A stretch of 64,000 nucleotides of DNA from Oceanispirochaeta crateris. Its GTDB lineage: Bacteria; Spirochaetota; Spirochaetia; DSM-2461. Made by a program: the position numbers and the translations under genes. Under the pieces are notes generated by a model, which ran no database searches, had not been told where the DNA came from, and saw nothing but the letters and a program-made list of their open reading frames with translations. Positions 52,109-61,750 of this stretch are shown piece by piece; positions within the stretch are counted from its first letter, which is position 1, and each line of letters begins with the position of its first letter. The stretch spans positions 1-64,000 of the forward strand of contig NZ_CP036150.1 in the NCBI RefSeq assembly GCF_008329965.1, given 5' to 3'.

Positions 52109-53707
52109 ATGGATTTACTCTCATCAGCATATGAAAGTGCCAGCTATGAAGTCAGAATGAAGGCTTCTGTTAACTTCCTAATACAGTTGATTGTTACTGT
52201 GCTGATGATTCCTCTGGGAATCATTCAGGTTTTAGAAGGTCGTATCACTACTGCGGTAGTTCTATTTATTCTTTCCTTCCTGTTTGTTTTCACATTGATT
52301 TTGTTGAAAAAAGGTCATTTTGATCTTTCGTCCTATGTTTTCTCTATCTCGATGATGCTCCTCCTCATTTTGTTTACATGGCTGAACGGCTATAAAGGGG
52401 AACGATCTATTTTCCAGTATGCCTTGAACCTGCTTTTGGCCTTGCTCATCGCCTCATTTCAAATCAGAAACAAAAAGCATGTACAATATTTGGGAATTGC
52501 CTCGATCCTGTCCTATTGGCTGTTTGTCCTTTTTGTAATCATCACCGGAGCCTATAAAAACTCTGAAATTACACTCATGAATCAGTTGTCCTCTGTTTCC
52601 TTTGTGTACATGGTGTCTGCCTTCATTATTATCTCCAATAAAAATATCTTCTATATGGTTACCGAAGATGTTCTAAATAAATTCAATGAAAGTGAAAATC
52701 ACAGTCGGCGTATGATCTCTCTGGTAGAAACTGTGTCAAAACAGATTGACCGAGCCGTTGGTTTAAAAGAGAGTGCAGAAGAAACGGGGATGGCAGTGAC
52801 TCTCATCGAAAACAGGGTGGAGAAAATCCTGGAATCCGTTGAGAATCTTAAGGGTGGTTTTTCTAACACAGGTCAGGCTCTGGAGGCCATCGGTAGTAGT
52901 TTGGATGAGCTCAAGGATAAGGCTCAGGATCAATCGGCCAATGTCGCAGAATCCAGTGCGGCCATTGAAGAGATGGTCGCTTCCATTAAGAGTGTGTCTC
53001 AAACCATTCAGGTCAGGAAGAAGAATGTCGAAAGCCTGCTCCTTACCTCCCAAAATGGTGAAGAGGTCATCAAACAGACCGAGAGTTCCTTCAATGGCGT
53101 GATCGACCAGATTAGTACCATCCGGGATATGACCAGCCTTATCAGCGGTATTGCCGCTCAGACGAACCTCTTGGCCATGAACGCGGCGATTGAAGCGGCT
53201 CATGCCGGAGATGCGGGACGGGGGTTTGCCGTGGTGGCTGATGAAATCAGAAAGCTCGCCGAAAACAGCTCAGGAAATGCCAAGAAAATTTCTGAAAATC
53301 TAAAGACCATGATCAATTCCATTGAAAAAACCGGTTCTCAGGTCAAACAGTCTGGAACTTCCTTCGGAGAAATCCGGGAAGAAATTGATTCAGTAGTTCG
53401 AGCCATGGATGATATTTATTCCAGCACGGAAGAGTTGAACACGGGAAGTACGGAAATCCTGCGTACCACGACCAGTCTGAACGAACTGACAAGCAGTGTC
53501 ATGGAAAGTGTGAATGAGGTAGCTCAGGACAAGAGCACCATTGACACCAATCTGGCGAGAAACAAGCAGTTATCCATAGACTTGGGCCATGTTGCGGAAG
53601 ACATTAAACGAGATTCTGATGAAATCAGAGTCTCATCAGATAAGGTCCTTGATATGGCCGAGACATTGGCAGAACAGTCTGAGACGCTAAAAAAAGAGAT
53701 TGTCTAG
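52109..53707 (+). CDS. Methyl-accepting chemotaxis protein with six-helix membrane sensor
   Basis: A 532-residue chemoreceptor. The N-terminal 200 residues form about six membrane helices with almost no periplasmic loop, so it senses something in or near the membrane. There is no recognisable HAMP domain. The cytoplasmic signalling domain has the hairpin tip [16 protein letters not shown] and [17 protein letters not shown], where CheA and CheW bind. ATG with TAGGAG 6 nt upstream. The stop overlaps the convergent phosphatase gene by 4 bp. It may be linked to the preceding two-component genes, but no che genes adjoin. Confidence 0.93.
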   Translation: MDLLSSAYESASYEVRMKASVNFLIQLIVTVLMIPLGIIQVLEGRITTAVVLFILSFLFVFTLILLKKGHFDLSSYVFSISMMLLLILFTWLNGYKGERSIFQYALNLLLALLIASFQIRNKKHVQYLGIASILSYWLFVLFVIITGAYKNSEITLMNQLSSVSFVYMVSAFIIISNKNIFYMVTEDVLNKFNESENHSRRMISLVETVSKQIDRAVGLKESAEETGMAVTLIENRVEKILESVENLKGGFSNTGQALEAIGSSLDELKDKAQDQSANVAESSAAIEEMVASIKSVSQTIQVRKKNVESLLLTSQNGEEVIKQTESSFNGVIDQISTIRDMTSLISGIAAQTNLLAMNAAIEAAHAGDAGRGFAVVADEIRKLAENSSGNAKKISENLKTMINSIEKTGSQVKQSGTSFGEIREEIDSVVRAMDDIYSSTEELNTGSTEILRTTTSLNELTSSVMESVNEVAQDKSTIDTNLARNKQLSIDLGHVAEDIKRDSDEIRVSSDKVLDMAETLAEQSETLKKEIV

Positions 53708-54324
53708 GGGTTGTGAATAAAGTCTTTGCTGTTTCCCAGGAGCAGTGACTCGATGGAATGTTCCACACCAAGCCCTTTATAATGGACCTTCCATATTTCT
53801 CCATTGTTTGGAAATCCGCTGGGGTAGGCCGGGAGTGTATTTTCCAGGACTGCCCTGATTAGACGGAATGTCACAGCATGGGTCACGATGAGGATATTGT
53901 CCTGACTTTCGGGATCGAGGGAGGCAAAGAATGACTGAACCCTCCGGGCAATCATTTCATAAGACTCTCCGCCACCTTGAGGAATCCAGTTCCATCTATT
54001 CTGAGTGTTCATTTCGTAAAGGGGTTCTTCCTTGACCTGATCATAGGTCATCCCCGAATATATCCCAAGATCCTGTTCTGACAGGCGTTCATCCTCTTCG
54101 CACTCAATACCGAACACCCTGGAAAATGAAGCGGCTGTTTCTATTGCCCTGACCAAGGGGGAAGAGATGATCCTCTGAATCGTTACGGACTGTGAGAGCT
54201 GTGACGCGATGAGGTCTGCATCCGCTTTTCCTGCCTTAGTGAGAGGAAAGGGAAGGCGGCTGGCCATAATCCTTTGACTGTTCGCTTCGCTTTGGGCGTG
54301 TCTTATCAGAAATAAATATCCCAT
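53704..54324 (-). CDS. Histidine phosphatase (phosphoglycerate mutase-like) family protein
   Basis: A 206-residue phosphatase of branch 1. The catalytic motif is [11 protein letters not shown] (His near 9; the usual RHGE/RHGQ is RHAQ here), with second His in [10 protein letters not shown] and an intervening EQDLGIYSG. It removes phosphate from an unidentified small molecule such as a sugar phosphate or nucleotide. Start ATG with GAGAGG about 9 nt upstream. It is the last of a leftward run (acyl-CoA synthetase, small membrane protein, cupin, phosphatase) with gaps of 11-27 bp, so the four are likely one operon. Confidence 0.88.
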   Translation of the reverse strand: MGYLFLIRHAQSEANSQRIMASRLPFPLTKAGKADADLIASQLSQSVTIQRIISSPLVRAIETAASFSRVFGIECEEDERLSEQDLGIYSGMTYDQVKEEPLYEMNTQNRWNWIPQGGGESYEMIARRVQSFFASLDPESQDNILIVTHAVTFRLIRAVLENTLPAYPSGFPNNGEIWKVHYKGLGVEHSIESLLLGNSKDFIHNP

Positions 54325-54336
54325 TTTCTTTGCCTC

Positions 54337-54666
54337 TCAAAGATGGGGGGCACAGGCCCAGGCTGTGACAGATTGGATTGTTCCTATGTTCACTGTATAG
54401 TGGGGTTCTCCCTGTGGAATTAGGATGCAGTCTCCTTTCTGCAGTTCATGAACTTCATCCAGGCCGGTCAGGTGGACGGCAATATGCCCTTCAATGACAT
54501 AACAGGTTTCATCTGCATCTTTGTGACCCTTGTCCAGGCAGGCTTTCTGTCCGGGAAGGAGAGTGCTCGTAGCAAATATAAGCTTGTCCGTATGGCAGTA
54601 GACCTTGGTGAATTCATCACCTTCCAAAAGATTCCTTGTATCGTTATATCTAATTACTTTTGTCAT
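54337..54666 (-). CDS. Cupin-domain protein
   Basis: A 109-residue single cupin barrel. Metal-binding motif 1 is recognisable around PGQKACLDKGHKDADETCYVIEG (one His, with Asp and Glu), and motif 2 around LIPQGEPHYTVN. It may bind a small molecule or metal, and no enzymatic role can be assigned. It lies 12 bp upstream of the phosphatase in the same leftward run, with GGGGAGAAG before the ATG. Possible isomerase or sensor of a sugar, but this is only a guess. Confidence 0.82.
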   Translation of the reverse strand: MTKVIRYNDTRNLLEGDEFTKVYCHTDKLIFATSTLLPGQKACLDKGHKDADETCYVIEGHIAVHLTGLDEVHELQKGDCILIPQGEPHYTVNIGTIQSVTAWACAPHL

Positions 54667-54693
54667 AAAAATTCGCTTCTCCCCATAATTTTC

Positions 54694-55089
54694 CTAGGAT
54701 TCTAAGTCATGAATCCTTTTCTCAATGTTGATCACTTTTCTGTCAATCTGGTTCACCTTGTATTCAATGGAATTGAGTATCCAGAATTGAAAGTGATTCA
54801 CCTTGTGGGCGCTGTTCATCATCCAAATGATTTTGATTGAAAGGAACAACAAGCCCACTTCAAGAGAGACAAAGGACGGTAAAAAATGAGTGGTCAACTC
54901 CAGTATAAAAAATCCCAACACCACCACGGCAAAAGCCATGTTTATCATTTTATCTCTGCGGGCAATTTTTGTTCCGCCCAGGCTGCCCAGGATCTTCTTA
55001 ACCCGTTCTTTCTCCTTTTTGAAGTCATCAAGTTCTTGGATGAGCTCTTTCTCCATCTCTGTCAATGGTCTCTTTTCTTCTGAAGTCAT
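54694..55089 (-). CDS. Small membrane protein with two helices and coiled-coil ends
   Basis: A 131-residue protein. A charged N-terminal helix (residues 7-45, rich in E and K) is followed by two membrane segments (about 50-68 and 74-92), and a C-terminal coiled-coil-like stretch (YKVNQIDRKVINIEKRIHDLE). No known family is recognised. It lies 11 bp after the acyl-CoA synthetase gene and is probably co-expressed with it. ATG with AGGATAG about 4 nt upstream. Function unknown. Confidence 0.7.
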   Translation of the reverse strand: MTSEEKRPLTEMEKELIQELDDFKKEKERVKKILGSLGGTKIARRDKMINMAFAVVVLGFFILELTTHFLPSFVSLEVGLLFLSIKIIWMMNSAHKVNHFQFWILNSIEYKVNQIDRKVINIEKRIHDLES

Positions 55090-55100
55090 ACACTATCCTG

Positions 55101-57065
55101 TTATTTTTTCTTTTTTTTAACTTTTTTTCTAATCTTGTCGGTATCTTCATTGAGTCGGTTTAAGAGAGACTTATATTTTTCTTCTATGAACTGCCTCTTT
55201 ACCTTAAGGGTCTGTGTGAGCTCCTTCCCAATGGAAAAATCATTCCGGACAGGAAGGATCTTCGTCACGAATTCGAAGGGTTTAAATCCCTGCTCTCTTG
55301 AAATGAGCTGATTGACCTCTTTCATGATGACCTCATAGATATGATCCTGCTCAATGGAGTCTTTACCGCTCATTTGAACTTCAAAGTCTTGTAGTTTCAA
55401 TTCCTGAGCCAGCTTCATCAATTCTTCTTCATTCACGGCCACAATGGCCGACAGCTGTTTCTGGTCCTGCCCAAAGACGACGGCATGATCTATGAATAGA
55501 CTCTCTTTCATCTTATCTTCTATGGGTTCAGGTTCCACGTTCTCACCGCCCATGAGGACAATCGTATCTTTGGCACGTCCCACGATGATTACTTCTCCAT
55601 TCTCAGAACGAACAGCCAGGTCTCCCGTGTTCATCCAGCCCTGATCATCCAGCACGGCTTTGGTTGCCTCAGGATTCTTATAGTACCCCAGCATGACCTG
55701 AGGACCTCGGGCGAAAATGATCCCTTTTTCCCCTATATCGGTTTCACTGCCATCGGCTCTCCGTATCTGTACTTCCGTGTTGTCAAAAGGAACTCCTGTG
55801 GTCCCAAATGTATTGCGTCCAAAAGTCCTGGACAGAATTCCCGGGGCACATTCTGTCATACCATAGGCATTGGCTATATTGATTCCGATAGAGTTGAATA
55901 GTTCATCCAGATATTTGGGAAGGGATCCTGCTGCAGAAGTCGCACCTCTAAGATTCCCACCTACTTTTTCTCTAAATGGTTTGAACAGGACCTGTGCCAG
56001 AAGGTGTCCGGGAGTCATGCTGATCCAGCGGCAGAAATGAAATACCATGGCGGCTCCTTTGTGGAAGGAGGACCGTTTTTTCAGGGATATATAACATCCC
56101 TTCATATAATTTCCTGAGCTCAGATACATTTGATTAATTTTGATGAATGAAAAAATCAGATACCTCTTAAAAGCAGGCATTTGGCTTATGGTTCTGATCA
56201 TTTTCTGATAAATGGATTCCCAGATTCGTGGAACGGATATAAGAATCTCTGGCTTTTCTTTGATGAGATCCGAGGCAAAGCGACCCGCAGAGGAGTAGAC
56301 CAGGGTCAGAGCTGTGGATAAACCGCAGTATTCAAAGGCTCTCTCATAGACATGCCAGGAGGGAAGCATAACTACTGTCTTCTCCTCCTTGGAGGAATCT
56401 ATTTCCAGTCGGGGAGTGTTGGCCACCACGTTTTGAATAAAGTTCCCGTGTGTCAGCATCACACCCTTAGGATTCCCTGTTGTTCCCGAAGTGTAGACAA
56501 TGGTGACAAGGTCATCTTTGTTAATCTCCTTCATCAGCCTTTCGATCTGAAGAGGCTCCTTTTCAAGTTCTGATTCACCGGCTTTTAGAACGTCTTTGTA
56601 ATAGCAGGTCTTGCCTGTTAATTCATCAGGAAAGGCTTGATCATCTTTACAGTCCAGAATAAAAATCCTCTTGCATTTCTCCCAGTCTTCCTTTGTGAAA
56701 ATGGGTAAGAGATCCTTAAGCTGTTTTTGATTTTCGAGTATGATAAATTCCGAGTCTGAGTGATTATAAATGAATTGTACTTCCCGCGGTGTCGTGTCTG
56801 ATCCTCTGGGAACAGATACAGCTCCCAGGGCCATAAGAGCCATATCGGTAGCCATCCATTCATAGCGGTTATTCATGAAGAAGCCCACATGGTCTTTTTT
56901 TCTTATGCCAAAGTGTTCAAATCCGGCAGTCAGAATCCTGATATACCGGGCAAATTCTGCAAATGTCAGGCTGTGTGTTCCTGACTTATCTGTGTACTTG
57001 TGTGATATTCTATGAGGGAACTGTAATGCTGTTTGAAAGGGTATTTCCAGAAGGGAATTGTACAT
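55101..57065 (-). CDS. Long-chain acyl-CoA synthetase (AMP-forming)
   Basis: A 654-residue ANL-superfamily ligase that activates fatty acids to acyl-CoA via acyl-AMP. P-loop motif TIVYTSGTTGNPKGVMLTHG at about 188, NAYGMTECAPG, and the C-terminal GRAKDTIVLMGGENVEP. The length and inner region match the long-chain FACL family found in spirochaetes and other bacteria. The C-terminus ends in a lysine-rich tail. A palindrome (ACTTTGTC-GTAAA-GACAAAAT, 57108-57128) lies before it. ATG with AAGGAC about 8 nt upstream. It heads a probable four-gene operon. Confidence 0.92.
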   Translation of the reverse strand: MYNSLLEIPFQTALQFPHRISHKYTDKSGTHSLTFAEFARYIRILTAGFEHFGIRKKDHVGFFMNNRYEWMATDMALMALGAVSVPRGSDTTPREVQFIYNHSDSEFIILENQKQLKDLLPIFTKEDWEKCKRIFILDCKDDQAFPDELTGKTCYYKDVLKAGESELEKEPLQIERLMKEINKDDLVTIVYTSGTTGNPKGVMLTHGNFIQNVVANTPRLEIDSSKEEKTVVMLPSWHVYERAFEYCGLSTALTLVYSSAGRFASDLIKEKPEILISVPRIWESIYQKMIRTISQMPAFKRYLIFSFIKINQMYLSSGNYMKGCYISLKKRSSFHKGAAMVFHFCRWISMTPGHLLAQVLFKPFREKVGGNLRGATSAAGSLPKYLDELFNSIGINIANAYGMTECAPGILSRTFGRNTFGTTGVPFDNTEVQIRRADGSETDIGEKGIIFARGPQVMLGYYKNPEATKAVLDDQGWMNTGDLAVRSENGEVIIVGRAKDTIVLMGGENVEPEPIEDKMKESLFIDHAVVFGQDQKQLSAIVAVNEEELMKLAQELKLQDFEVQMSGKDSIEQDHIYEVIMKEVNQLISREQGFKPFEFVTKILPVRNDFSIGKELTQTLKVKRQFIEEKYKSLLNRLNEDTDKIRKKVKKKKK

Positions 57066-57107
57066 GGTATCGTCCTTTTTACAAAAAGTGATTTATCCTA
57101 TTTTATT

Positions 57108-57128
57108 ACTTTGTCGTAAAGACAAAAT
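57108..57128. promoter_or_regulatory. Palindrome upstream of the acyl-CoA synthetase gene
   Basis: ACTTTGTC (57108-57115) and GACAAAAT (57121-57128) are inverted with one mismatch around GTAAA. It lies 43 bp before the acyl-CoA synthetase start. The half-site differs from the fabF-type TTGACA element, so a different regulator or chance is possible. The remaining sequence to 57317 shows nothing else clear apart from the AGGAGG site of the M50 gene. Confidence 0.4.
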
Positions 57129-57317
57129 AAAAAACCACTCCATCTATTTTAATCTGAATTCGTAGAAAGAGACAGGATATATATTCCTTTTTTCTCCATC
57201 TTTTCTGTAGCTGTATTTAATCCTGTGGTATGATTCTGTCTCATATTGTTCTCTCCATGACTTCTTGAAATTGTTTTTTTGTGAGACGATGACGCTATTC
57301 ATCTAGGAGGAATCTTC

Positions 57318-57971
57318 ATGATTTTCGAGCTGTCCATACAGGAGATTGTTTTCCTGGTACCCATATTGCTATTAAGCCTGTCGGTTCATGAGTTTGCCCA
57401 TGGATGGGTCTCTTCCCTTTTGGGAGATAAGACTCCCCGAATGGAAGGACGCTTGACGCTCAATCCTCTGCGGCATCTGGATCTTTGGGGGACGCTGATG
57501 CTTCTGACTGTTGGTTTTGGATGGGCGAAGCCTGTTCATATCAATATTGACAGTTACAAGAAAAAATATCAGGGTCTGGTGATGACTTCTCTGGCAGGTC
57601 CTCTCTCTAATCTGCTGATTGCCATCGTTTTTACCTTTTTTCTCAGAATCATCATTATGACAGAATCTTTGGCATTTTTGCAGGTTGGAGCCGTGATTAC
57701 GGTCATCCAATATGTGCTGATAATCAATGTTCTCTTGTTTGTATTTAATTTGATTCCAATTCCGCCTCTGGACGGGTCCAGAGTGATCACGGCCATTTTC
57801 AATAAAAAGCAGAATTTCATAATGAATTATAATCGTTTGGGAGTCTATCTCCTTCTGGGTATTTTATTGATCAACCGTGTGATGGATGTGGAAATTCTTC
57901 CCATCGGTCGCTTGATGGGCGGCATACTTACTCTGATGATCAAGCTCATTATTCCCGATATAGCCGGATAG
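57318..57971 (+). CDS. Site-2-protease-like M50 family metallopeptidase
   Basis: A 217-residue membrane zinc peptidase. Zinc site HEFAH at residues 24-28 in the first membrane helix, a conserved GRLTLNPLRHLDLWGTLM segment, and IPPLDGSRV with the third zinc ligand Asp. About five membrane segments. No PDZ domain, so it belongs to the short YwhC/rhomboid-length M50 group rather than RseP. The substrate is unknown, perhaps a membrane-bound regulator. ATG with AGGAGG 8 nt upstream. It stands alone, diverging from the acyl-CoA synthetase. Confidence 0.9.
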   Translation: MIFELSIQEIVFLVPILLLSLSVHEFAHGWVSSLLGDKTPRMEGRLTLNPLRHLDLWGTLMLLTVGFGWAKPVHINIDSYKKKYQGLVMTSLAGPLSNLLIAIVFTFFLRIIIMTESLAFLQVGAVITVIQYVLIINVLLFVFNLIPIPPLDGSRVITAIFNKKQNFIMNYNRLGVYLLLGILLINRVMDVEILPIGRLMGGILTLMIKLIIPDIAG

Positions 57972-58020
57972 GTTTTTCGTTTCAAGAAAAGGCTTTATCG
58001 TGGTTTTATGATTTCTCCGA

Positions 58021-58051
58021 CATCAAACTTGCCATTCTGGCGAGTTTGATG
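58021..58051. repeat. Strong 13-bp hairpin between the M50 and small-protein genes
   Basis: CATCAAACT (58021-58029) pairs with AGTTTGATG (58043-58051), extended inward by T-G and GCC/GGC pairs to a 13-bp stem with a 5-nt loop. There is no T run on either side, so it is not a standard terminator. It lies 50 bp past the M50 gene stop. Confidence 0.5.
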
Positions 58052-58114
58052 ACTCCTAAATACAAACTTTTCATAAATCTGATGATTCTGATATTTAAAT
58101 AACGCAAATTCAAC

Positions 58115-58120
58115 TATAAT
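58115..58120 (+). promoter_or_regulatory. TATAAT -10 box of the small BON-like gene
   Basis: A consensus TATAAT lies 44 bp before the ATG at 58165. No good -35 hexamer is found at 16-18 bp upstream, where the sequence is AT-rich (ATTTAA). Confidence 0.45.
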
Positions 58121-58164
58121 GGTTCATGCTCCGAAAAAATTCAAATGGAGTAAAAGGAAAAAAA

Positions 58165-58410
58165 ATGGCTTCAAAAATGGATACGCTCAAGAATAAAATC
58201 ATGGATGCTATTAAGGCTGATGCCTCAAATATCGTTACGACGGGTATGTTGGTCAGTGTCGTCAAGAAAGGGAGTTTTTTCGCATCGACCATGGAAGTTC
58301 AGCTTTCCGGACGAGTCGATCTCAAGGGAGATGTTGAGAAAATTGGAAAGATTGCCACTGAGGTAGCAGGAGGTACTCCTGTTGTAAATTCTCTTCGTTT
58401 CAAAGCTTAA
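58165..58410 (+). CDS. Small BON-like protein
   Basis: An 81-residue protein without signal peptide or membrane segment. The C-terminal half (VQLSGRVDLKGDVEKIGKI, then VAGGTPVVNSLRF) resembles a BON domain, which binds lipids or peptidoglycan in other proteins. The N-terminal half is helical (TLKNKIMDAIKADASNIV). The ATG at 58165 has AAGGA 6-7 nt upstream; an in-frame ATG 39 bp earlier sits too close to the TATAAT box. It is monocistronic. A 9-bp hairpin (TTCCGGTCC / GGACCGGAA, 58419-58449) follows. Function unknown. Confidence 0.72.
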   Translation: MASKMDTLKNKIMDAIKADASNIVTTGMLVSVVKKGSFFASTMEVQLSGRVDLKGDVEKIGKIATEVAGGTPVVNSLRFKA

Positions 58411-58418
58411 GCGCTCTC

Positions 58419-58449
58419 TTCCGGTCCAGATTTATTCTCCGGACCGGAA
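58419..58449 (+). terminator. Hairpin after the BON-like gene
   Basis: TTCCGGTCC (58419-58427) and GGACCGGAA (58441-58449) form a perfect 9-bp stem with a 13-nt loop, 8 bp past the stop. Only a mixed TAATCTTC follows, so the U-tract is poor. The remaining 280 bp to the next gene hold nothing I recognise apart from a strong GGGGGGAG ribosome site before 58730. Confidence 0.5.
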
Positions 58450-58729
58450 TAATCTTCATCTGCGACTGTGGTATCTGCTCCTCATTTCATCCCAGTCGAG
58501 CTTTCACTGCGAATATGATAAATAGGGCAGACTGGAATTCCCAATGACAAGCTCCTTTTGTCTTCGTTTTCCAAGTTTTGTCTGAATCCAAACATATAAC
58601 AATCGGGCATCCTGGGCCGCTTGGCAAAAACTTCTCAAAGGAGGCTATATTTTTTTATTTTATGATATTAAAAAACAGCATTCTGAGGCAAAATATTCAA
58701 TATCAGAAGAAATTGGGGGGAGCTATACC

Positions 58730-59971
58730 ATGAGTGAAGGATTGAACAGGGAGAATCCCTTGTATGACTACTTGAAAGCTTTGTATGAGGGAAATCGGAG
58801 TCGTGAGGGATACGATCAATACAGTTCCCTTCTAGAGACGGCCACACCCTGGCAGGTCAATATGGCCATTGATGCACTCCTGAGAGACAGCAGTGATTTC
58901 AGCAGGATCGAGAATACGGTGGCCCGGTTCATACGAGCCTGCAGCAAGGGGCTCGATGCACAGCCCCCAGTTCTGGTCGAAAAAGATCATTTTCTGGCAC
59001 ACCTCCTTGAGGAAAATCAAGCATTGACAGCCCATAAGAACAGCTTGTCTTCCCTGTTTAAGGACTTCAGTACATCCTTCACTTCCACCGGCCCCAATGC
59101 AGATTGCAGGGATAGACTTTTGGAAGAGTTGAGAGCTCTTGCAGAAATTAACATCCATTACCAAAAGATCGAATACCCTCTGTCATCCGCTCTGGAGGAC
59201 TGTCTGTCCGAGTACAGATGCACAAAGCTGATGTGGCACATCCATGATATTGTTATCACGGGACTCAAACAACTGATCCTTGAACTGGAGCTTTCTACCC
59301 GGGCTGAGCGGGACTGGAAAGAATTCAAAAGGGTGTTTGGCGATGTTTTTCTGAAGCTCTCGGCCATGATATATCGGGAGAGGTATATCCTTTTTCCTGT
59401 AGCCCTCAGAGCTATCCCCCAGGAACGATTTATGAAAATGAATCAGGAGCTGCACGACTTTGGCTCCTCCTTTGGTGTTGCCATTCCGGAAGGGACCATC
59501 AGGGATACCACTGTTGTCAAGGCAGATGATAAACCCCAATCCACCGACACCCAGGACGGAGACAGCGTTGATCTTTCCGTGGGGAAATTGCTGCCCTCCC
59601 AAATTGACTTGATGCTTAAGAATCTTCCTCTGGATATCACCTATGTGGATGAAGAGGACAGGGTTCGGTATTACAGTCAGGGCAAGGAAAGGATCTTCCC
59701 CCGTTCTCCTGGCATCATAGGGAGGGATGTTCAAAATTGTCATCCCCCCAGCAGTGTTCATGTGGTTCAGAATATTGTCGATGATTTTAAGGCCCGGAGA
59801 CGGGACTCTGCAGAGTTCTGGATTCAGATGAAGGGACAATTCATTCATATCCGTTATTTTCCGCTTTTTGAAGGAGATACTTATAAGGGTGTCATTGAAG
59901 TCAGTCAGGATATTGCCCCCCTACGGGCCCTGGAGGGAGAGAAAAGGCTTCTGGATGAAGATTCTCTTTGA
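58730..59971 (+). CDS. DUF438/PAS domain protein with hemerythrin-like region
   Basis: A 413-residue cytoplasmic protein. N-terminal DUF438-like helices (about 8-70), a hemerythrin-like middle (about 135-245: INIHYQKIEYPL, MWHIHDIVI, YRERYILFPVAL), and a C-terminal PAS domain (about 295-395: LDITYVDEEDRVRYYSQGKERIFPRS, IIGRDVQNCHP). Such proteins are thought to sense oxygen, NO or redox state in anaerobes. The MIYKEENILFP of typical members reads MIYRERYILFP. ATG with GGGGGGAG 8 nt upstream. The next gene, an FAD dehydrogenase, begins 38 bp on and may be co-transcribed. Confidence 0.82.
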   Translation: MSEGLNRENPLYDYLKALYEGNRSREGYDQYSSLLETATPWQVNMAIDALLRDSSDFSRIENTVARFIRACSKGLDAQPPVLVEKDHFLAHLLEENQALTAHKNSLSSLFKDFSTSFTSTGPNADCRDRLLEELRALAEINIHYQKIEYPLSSALEDCLSEYRCTKLMWHIHDIVITGLKQLILELELSTRAERDWKEFKRVFGDVFLKLSAMIYRERYILFPVALRAIPQERFMKMNQELHDFGSSFGVAIPEGTIRDTTVVKADDKPQSTDTQDGDSVDLSVGKLLPSQIDLMLKNLPLDITYVDEEDRVRYYSQGKERIFPRSPGIIGRDVQNCHPPSSVHVVQNIVDDFKARRRDSAEFWIQMKGQFIHIRYFPLFEGDTYKGVIEVSQDIAPLRALEGEKRLLDEDSL

Positions 59972-60009
59972 GACTGGATTGGGAATATAAATACAAAAGG
60001 AGTTCATCC

Positions 60010-61485
60010 ATGGAGACCGCAGATGTTCTGATTATTGGCGCTGGCGTCGTTGGCTGCGCCCTGGCACGGCAACTGAGCCGGTATAAGTTAAAAATTCTCC
60101 TCCTGGATGCATCAGACGATGTGGGGACTGGGGCGACAAGAGCAAACTCCGGGATTGTCCATGGAGGATACACGGCAAAGGCCGGAACCCTTAAAGGGGA
60201 TCTCAGTATCAAGGGAAACCGGATGTATGATCGGCTTGAACAGGAGCTGAACTTTGGATTCAGAAGGACTGGTTCTCTTGTTCTGGCCTTTGTACCCGAG
60301 GATTTGATCACCCTTCAGAAATTGCTCGAGAACGGAGAACGCAATGGAGTCAGAGGATTAAAAATCCTTTCGGCGGAAGAGGCTTTGAAACACTCCCCAT
60401 CGTTGAATCCCGATCTGGCCGGAGCCTTGTACTGTCCGGAAACGGGAATTGTCTCTCCCTATGAATTTTGTATTGCCCTGGCTGAGAATGCCATCGAAAA
60501 CGGTGTCTCTCTCCATCTGAATACTCCTGTTCATTCCATCCTAAAAGAAGAAACTGGATTTTATGTCAAAGGCAATGATAGGGAATTCCGTTCCACTTTT
60601 GTAATCAATGCCGCCGGAGCCGGTTGTGCAGAGGTGGCCGGCCTGGCAGGGGCTGCTGATTTTTCTATTCTACCTCGGAAAGGGCAGTATTTGCTTCTTC
60701 GCCGGGGAAGTGCCGATTTGATGAACCTTGGTATGGTGATTTTTCAACCGCCCACTGAGAAAGGAAAGGGCATTTTGGTAACTCCCACGATCTGGGGGAA
60801 TCTCCTCATTGGTCCAAACGCTGAAGAAGTTCAGAGTTCTGAGGACCTTGGCACCGATCCGGAGACCCTGGCATCCATATTTAAGACGGCCTGTCTCTCG
60901 GTTCCCTCCCTGGATCCCAAGCTGTCCATCCGAATGTTTTCCGGAATACGACCCCGGGGGGATAGGGGAGACTTCATTATTGAAGAGTCCTCAGTGGAAG
61001 GATTTTTTAATCTGGCCGGCATAGAGTCTCCGGGGTTAACCTCATCACCGGCCATTGCTCTTAAGGTTGAAGAGCTTCTCAAAGAAAAAGGACTGTCTTT
61101 CTCTCTCAAAGACGATTTTAATCCCCATCGTAAACTCCTGTGCACTCCCGGGGACCTTAAGGCTCCGGCCCTGGCTGCCAAGGAGGCTCAGCGTCCCTAT
61201 GGAGACCCGGAGCGCCTGGTTTGCCGTTGTGAACAGGTGAGTGAGTCGGTCCTTAAGGATGCTTTATCCAGGGGGATTCCCCTGGGCTCTCTGGATGCCG
61301 TCAAAAGGCGGACACGGGCAGGCATGGGGGCTTGTCAGGGAAGGTTTTGCGGACCCAGAGTGAAAGAGTACCTGATTCGGGAACAGGGGCTGAATGAATC
61401 GGGAATCCCAGGGCCATCCCGAGATCCGCAATGCATCAGAGAGACCCTCAATCGGGTCTTAGAGATTTTAAATGTAAATTTTTAA
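60010..61485 (+). CDS. GlpA-like FAD-dependent dehydrogenase with C-terminal BFD-like [2Fe-2S] domain
   Basis: A 491-residue flavoprotein. DAO-family FAD motif VLIIGAGVVGCALAR (residues 6-20), a GATRANSGIVHGGY motif near 44-57, and the C-terminal GIESPGLTSSPAIA. Residues about 400-455 form a bacterioferritin-associated-ferredoxin-like domain with CRCEQV and GACQGRFC, giving four cluster cysteines. This is the architecture of anaerobic glycerol-3-phosphate dehydrogenase (GlpA-like) and of L-2-hydroxyglutarate oxidase relatives; the substrate is uncertain. The ATG at 60010 has AAGGAG 8 nt upstream; an in-frame start inside the previous gene is rejected. The usual partners (GlpB-like, DUF1667) are absent. 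Confidence 0.88.
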   Translation: METADVLIIGAGVVGCALARQLSRYKLKILLLDASDDVGTGATRANSGIVHGGYTAKAGTLKGDLSIKGNRMYDRLEQELNFGFRRTGSLVLAFVPEDLITLQKLLENGERNGVRGLKILSAEEALKHSPSLNPDLAGALYCPETGIVSPYEFCIALAENAIENGVSLHLNTPVHSILKEETGFYVKGNDREFRSTFVINAAGAGCAEVAGLAGAADFSILPRKGQYLLLRRGSADLMNLGMVIFQPPTEKGKGILVTPTIWGNLLIGPNAEEVQSSEDLGTDPETLASIFKTACLSVPSLDPKLSIRMFSGIRPRGDRGDFIIEESSVEGFFNLAGIESPGLTSSPAIALKVEELLKEKGLSFSLKDDFNPHRKLLCTPGDLKAPALAAKEAQRPYGDPERLVCRCEQVSESVLKDALSRGIPLGSLDAVKRRTRAGMGACQGRFCGPRVKEYLIREQGLNESGIPGPSRDPQCIRETLNRVLEILNVNF

Positions 61486-61750
61486 ATCAAAAATAATTAT
61501 AATCTATCTATATTCATCAGAATCCTTTGTTTCTCAAGTGGAATAAAACTAAAATTAAAGTTGGATTTTCTGCAAAACCACCTCTCATCTTTTGGGGCTC
61601 TTTTCTAGTAATTTCGATATGGTTCCAGGTTATTCCTGATTATAAAAAAATAAGTTAAATAAACAGTCAGATATTGTAACTATTGATATTGATTTTGTTA
61701 TGAGTACAGGGTATACCCCTGTTTATTATTTTACCTACTAAGGTTGGTTT
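61486..61750. other. AT-rich intergenic region
   Basis: A 265-bp gap between the FAD dehydrogenase and the OmpA-type lipoprotein. It is AT-rich and holds several possible -10-like sequences, but no convincing promoter pair, hairpin terminator or RNA gene was recognised. AAGG lies 8 nt before the lipoprotein start. Confidence 0.5.
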
